From Candidatus Gastranaerophilales bacterium HUM_12 (GTDB lineage Bacteria; Cyanobacteriota; Vampirovibrionia; Gastranaerophilales; Gastranaerophilaceae), in the NCBI GenBank assembly GCA_002102825.1, contig DABJ01000029.1, forward strand, positions 15,391-48,488: 33,098 nucleotides of DNA. Reading direction: 5' to 3'. The notes under the pieces were generated by a model. That model saw nothing but the letters and a program-made list of their open reading frames with translations. It had not been told where the DNA came from and ran no database searches. The position numbers and the translations under genes were made by a program. Positions 30,329-33,098 of the stretch are shown piece by piece (within the stretch, counting starts at the first letter, position 1; every line of letters starts with the position of its first letter).

Positions 30329-30354
30329 CGTTGTGGATTGTTACGTCACTCCGT
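30329..30354. repeat. Second copy of the GGATT..CACGTC..CTCCGT element
   Basis: GGATTGTTACGTCACTCCGT (30335-30354), preceded by CGTTGT, agrees with 6788-6807 at 17 of 20 positions. It fills the space between portal and large terminase genes and makes a spurious in-frame extension of the terminase. Confidence 0.5.
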
Positions 30355-30400
30355 AAAGAACTTATTCTCCTTTAGCCTACAACCCAGAAAGAAACAAAAC

Positions 30401-31690
30401 ATGAAATACAAACTACTTGATGCCCAACGAAAATTCCTAGAGATTCCACACAATTATTCACTTGATGTTGCAGTTTATCAAGGCGGATATGGTTCCGGTA
30501 AAACTTTTGCCGGTTCATTGCTTGGAATTCTTCTCGCATTGAAATTCGCGGGGATTAGAGGACTTGTTGGAGCACAAACTTACACACTTGTGCGAGATAC
30601 AACTTTAAAATCTTATTTTGAACACTTAGACGAAATGAGCTTTGTTGAAAATGTCGACTATAAGTGGTCATCGACTGAACAAAAATTGACGTTTCGTAAT
30701 GGTTCAGAAATTCTGTTTCGGCATTTTGATGAACCCGACAAATTAAAATCCTTAAATCTGGGTTTTGTTGAAATTGAGGAAATGTCTGATATTCCGTATG
30801 ATACATTCAAAGTTTTGCTTGCAAGAATGAGGCAAAAGATATCCCAAAATTGGGACAATTTCACATATAGGATTTTTGGGCACACAAATCCGGAAATCCA
30901 ACGAGGTTGGGTTTACAAAACATTTGTTGAAAATCCTGCGCCGAATTATAGAATGATTTGCGCACCGACAACACAAAATATCTATCTTCCGAAAGGTTTC
31001 TGCGAAGAGCTGAAAAATTTGTATGATGAAAGTTATTATGAAATTTTTGTACTTGGCAAAACCGGAAACTTCAACCAAAACCTTGTAGTCAAAGACTTTA
31101 CCAAAGAAAATGTCCGAGAAATCAAATACCAACCGAATTTTGATATTCATATCAGCTGCGATTTCAACGTTGACCCAATGTCTTGGGTTTTAGCTCATAA
31201 AACAGAAGACAAAGTGTTTTACTTTGATGAATTGGTTCTTGAAAATACCACAACCGCAAAAACTTGTGATGAATTTCACAGAAGATACCCAAATCACAAG
31301 GGAAAAATCATTATAAACGGTGATGCATCAGGCGATAACCGAAGTTGTACAAGCGAATATACAAATTACGTAATCATAAAAAAGAAACTGGAGTCCTTTG
31401 GCTATGACGTAGAAATTAAAATTAAGGCTTTTAATCCGCCAATAAAAAACCGAATTGCCGCATTCAACGCAAAAGTACGAAATGCTAACGGGAATATTGG
31501 TTTATATATTTCTCCAAAATGCGAAAAACTTTTGTATAACATTTACAATCTTCGATATGTTGAGGGTACGTCAAAGATAGATATCCCAACATATTCACAG
31601 ATTAAACAGTCTAAAGAGCTGAAGTTTTTATCACACCCGTTTGATGCTGCATCATATTTGGTAGATTTTTATTGGCCGATAGTCTTATAA
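30401..31690 (+). CDS. Terminase large subunit
   Basis: A 429-residue packaging motor. Walker A GGYGSGKT (28-35), adenine/Q region GLVGAQTYTLVRDTTLK, Walker B FVEIEEM (122-128) with catalytic Glu, coupling motif HTNP (161-164). The RNase H-like nuclease has acidic residues Asp254 (ISCDFNVDP), Asp308 (INGDASGDN) and Asp415 (HPFDAASYL). It cuts and pumps DNA into the prohead. The ATG at 30401 matches the natural N-terminus MKYKLLDAQRKF; the frame is open to 30299, and an ATG at 30320 has a very strong GGAGGGG, but that extension is repeat sequence. If that start is used, the protein would carry a 27-residue basic leader. All catalytic motifs are intact, so purifying selection is likely. Confidence 0.93.
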   Translation: MKYKLLDAQRKFLEIPHNYSLDVAVYQGGYGSGKTFAGSLLGILLALKFAGIRGLVGAQTYTLVRDTTLKSYFEHLDEMSFVENVDYKWSSTEQKLTFRNGSEILFRHFDEPDKLKSLNLGFVEIEEMSDIPYDTFKVLLARMRQKISQNWDNFTYRIFGHTNPEIQRGWVYKTFVENPAPNYRMICAPTTQNIYLPKGFCEELKNLYDESYYEIFVLGKTGNFNQNLVVKDFTKENVREIKYQPNFDIHISCDFNVDPMSWVLAHKTEDKVFYFDELVLENTTTAKTCDEFHRRYPNHKGKIIINGDASGDNRSCTSEYTNYVIIKKKLESFGYDVEIKIKAFNPPIKNRIAAFNAKVRNANGNIGLYISPKCEKLLYNIYNLRYVEGTSKIDIPTYSQIKQSKELKFLSHPFDAASYLVDFYWPIVL

Positions 31691-31705
31691 AGAAAAGAGG
31701 TTAAA

Positions 31706-31933
31706 ATGAACACTTTATTATATTATTCCCCAGTAATTGTCGTTGTTGTATGCTTTTTAGTTCAACAAAAAATAGTTGTCACTCCGGAACAATTGGAGAA
31801 AAAACATCGTGAAATTATCAAAGATACTGAACAAAAATTTGTCACAATCGACAGTTATCACGATTTAAAATCAAACTTTTCCGAAATGAAAGAAAAGATA
31901 GACAAAATCTATGATTGCTTGATTATGGGCTAA
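31706..31933 (+). CDS. Small membrane-anchored coiled-coil protein
   Basis: A 75-residue protein with one N-terminal membrane helix (LLYYSPVIVVVVCFLVQQ, about 4-21), then a charged coiled-coil-like tail: VVTPEQLEKKHREIIKDTEQ, FVTIDSYHDLKSNFSEMKEK, IDKIYDCLIMG. Such small proteins commonly follow the terminase in podovirus-like genomes; candidates are a spanin- or holin-like lysis accessory or a membrane anchor for assembly. AAAGAGG precedes the ATG. It ends 4 bp before the stop of tgt, which is convergent, and closes the block. Confidence 0.65.
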   Translation: MNTLLYYSPVIVVVVCFLVQQKIVVTPEQLEKKHREIIKDTEQKFVTIDSYHDLKSNFSEMKEKIDKIYDCLIMG

Positions 31934-31937
31934 ATTT

Positions 31938-33059
31938 TTACTTTATCAATCGGTCATAATGTTCTGCATAGAAATCACCGTAACGATCTTCCAAAATCGC
32001 TTGACGACATTTTTTTGCAAAATCAATCAAGAATTTGATATTGTGAATTGATAAAAGTGTTGAAGCGGTTTGTTCTTGACATTTCCACAAGTGGCGAATA
32101 TAAGCTCTTGAGTGGTTTTTGCAAGCATAACAATCACAACCCTCAACAAGCGGACCATGGTCATCTTGGAATTTTTGGTTCTTAATATTTGCTTTTCCGT
32201 CCCAAGTGAAGAACGAACCATGTCTTGCGTTTCTTGTCGGAAGTACACAGTCAAACATATCAACACCGTACTTAATTCCATTCAACAAATCTTCCGGAGT
32301 CCCAACACCCATTAAATATCTTGGTTTATATTTCGGTAAAAGAGGTGCAGTTAATTCTGTAAAATGATTTTTAATATCTGTTGGCTCACCAACACTAACC
32401 CCGCCAATTGCATACCCGACAGCATCAAAAGTAGAAATAACCCTTGCGCTTTCTTTTCTCAAATCATCAAAAAATGCACCCTGAACAATCGGGAACAGAG
32501 CTTGCTTAGGATTGGTTTTAGCCTTGAAACATCTTTCTAACCAACGATGAGTTCTTTCCATAGCAGCTTTTGCAGTTTCATAATCACAAGGATATGGTGC
32601 ACATTCATCAAATGCCATCATAATATCCGCTCCGATGTCCTGTTGAACTTCCATAGAAACTTCCGGAGAAATAAAATGTTTTGTACCATCTTTCGGATCT
32701 TGAAATTCTACACCATCTTCGGTAATTTTTCTAAGATGAGCCAAAGAAAATACCTGAAATCCACCAGAATCAGTCAAAACCGGCTTATCCCAATTCATCC
32801 AACCGTGAATTCCACCGAAATCTCTAATTCTTTTTGTTCCGGCTCTCAAATAAAGGTGATAAGAGTTCGCCAAAATAATTTGGGCACCGGTATCTCTTAT
32901 TTGGTCACAAGTTAATGCTTTTACAGCAGAATTTGTTCCAACCGGCATAAAAATAGGTGTTTCAATTTTTCCGTGCGGAGTTGTTAAAATTCCTGCTCTT
33001 GCTCCTGTTTGAGCATCTTCATGTATTAATTCGTAGCTAAAATAATCTTTCTCGTTCAT
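31938..33059 (-). CDS. tgt: Queuine tRNA-ribosyltransferase (tRNA-guanine transglycosylase)
   Basis: A 373-residue enzyme of normal length that swaps guanine 34 of GUN-anticodon tRNAs for preQ1 in the queuosine pathway. Motifs in order: TPHGKIETPIFMPVGTNSAV, LTDSGGFQVFSL (active-site Asp and substrate loop), DGTKHFISPEVSMEVQQDIG, MMAFDECAPYPCDY, PIVQGAFFDDLR, YAIGGVSVGEP, and GVDMFDCVLPTRNARHGSFF with the nucleophilic Asp. Zinc is bound by CDCYAC...H (GCDCYACKNHSRAYIRHL). The C-terminal stop lies 4 bp from the last gene of the phage-derived block. The start ATG at 33059 has no Shine-Dalgarno; a TATGAT lies 11 nt upstream. Confidence 0.97.
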   Translation of the reverse strand: MNEKDYFSYELIHEDAQTGARAGILTTPHGKIETPIFMPVGTNSAVKALTCDQIRDTGAQIILANSYHLYLRAGTKRIRDFGGIHGWMNWDKPVLTDSGGFQVFSLAHLRKITEDGVEFQDPKDGTKHFISPEVSMEVQQDIGADIMMAFDECAPYPCDYETAKAAMERTHRWLERCFKAKTNPKQALFPIVQGAFFDDLRKESARVISTFDAVGYAIGGVSVGEPTDIKNHFTELTAPLLPKYKPRYLMGVGTPEDLLNGIKYGVDMFDCVLPTRNARHGSFFTWDGKANIKNQKFQDDHGPLVEGCDCYACKNHSRAYIRHLWKCQEQTASTLLSIHNIKFLIDFAKKCRQAILEDRYGDFYAEHYDRLIK

Positions 33060-33098
33060 ACAAAAAGTTTATCATAAATATAATAATAAACAAAAAAT

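Larger units (their letters stand above)
21808..31933 (+). mobile_element. Phage-derived structural gene block (GTA-like or domesticated prophage)
   Basis: The genes from 21808 to 31933 all run rightward and encode endolysin, podovirus-like tail, capsid, scaffold, adaptor, terminase and portal functions. No integrase, recombinase, replication protein, phage repressor, tailspike or ejection protein is seen, and no flanking direct repeats or tRNA were found. It is bounded by two terminators after dxr on the left and by convergent tgt on the right. Composition and codon use match the flanking genes. At about 10 kb it is too small for a complete tailed phage. A gene transfer agent, a satellite or a decayed prophage are the alternatives. 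Confidence 0.75.

Noticed and set aside
21536..31960. Search by eye for direct-repeat attachment sites flanking the phage-derived block.
   Set aside because: No convincing shared sequence was found between the dxr 3' side and the tgt 3' side; a short or diverged site could be missed.

Overview
The window is AT-rich, gene-dense chromosomal DNA from a diderm bacterium. Outer-membrane traits are an OmpA-type protein, a beta-barrel porin and a giant AsmA-like protein. Other markers are MEP-pathway isoprenoid synthesis (dxr), an anaerobe-type rubrerythrin, and a prepilin with an FTLAEVLITLG N-terminus. Together with two small proteins that look lineage-specific, this resembles the non-photosynthetic gut relatives of Cyanobacteria (Gastranaerophilales, 'Melainabacteria'). 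That placement is inference from family resemblance; no rRNA is present.

Layout. 1-21.5 kb is ordinary chromosome: a partial ComM/YifB gene (-), an M16-like protein without zinc ligands, an OmpA-domain protein, a FliA/WhiG-type sigma factor (-), a prepilin (-) divergent from a small XRE regulator across a perfect palindrome, a PRK/uridine-kinase-like P-loop kinase, two small unknown proteins, aroQ, a small lineage protein (-), a PAS/histidine-kinase-like protein without its catalytic histidine that overlaps a sugar-type ABC ATPase, rubrerythrin, a 1498-residue AsmA-like protein, an Orn/Lys/Arg decarboxylase-family protein (-), a porin, an intact sensor kinase and dxr. The 383-bp gap before aroQ holds a strong candidate minus-strand small RNA with a TTGACA promoter, an anti-Shine-Dalgarno C-rich stretch and a Rho-independent terminator.

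21.6-31.9 kb is a compact phage-derived block of thirteen genes, all on +, between dxr (two terminators after it) and tgt (convergent). It holds a Cys-rich small protein, a LuxR/GerE regulator, an amidase endolysin, a P22 gp10-like tail protein, a major capsid protein, a holin-like protein, a scaffold-like protein, a gp4-like adaptor, a small terminase, an unknown gene, a GNAT-like protein, a portal, a large terminase and a membrane coiled-coil protein. The morphogenesis order is roughly the reverse of the usual terminase-portal-scaffold-capsid-tail order relative to transcription. No integrase, replication gene, phage repressor, tailspike or ejection gene is visible. Palindromic repeats of the host's dispersed type sit inside the block. 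This fits a long-resident domesticated element, possibly gene-transfer-agent-like, better than a recent prophage, but that is inference.

A recurring feature is that promoter-proximal genes (xre, aroQ, asmA-like, porin, the decarboxylase, the sensor kinase) have a -10 hexamer ending 6-9 nt before the start codon and no Shine-Dalgarno, which suggests leaderless mRNAs. Operon-internal and phage-block genes mostly have clear Shine-Dalgarno sites.
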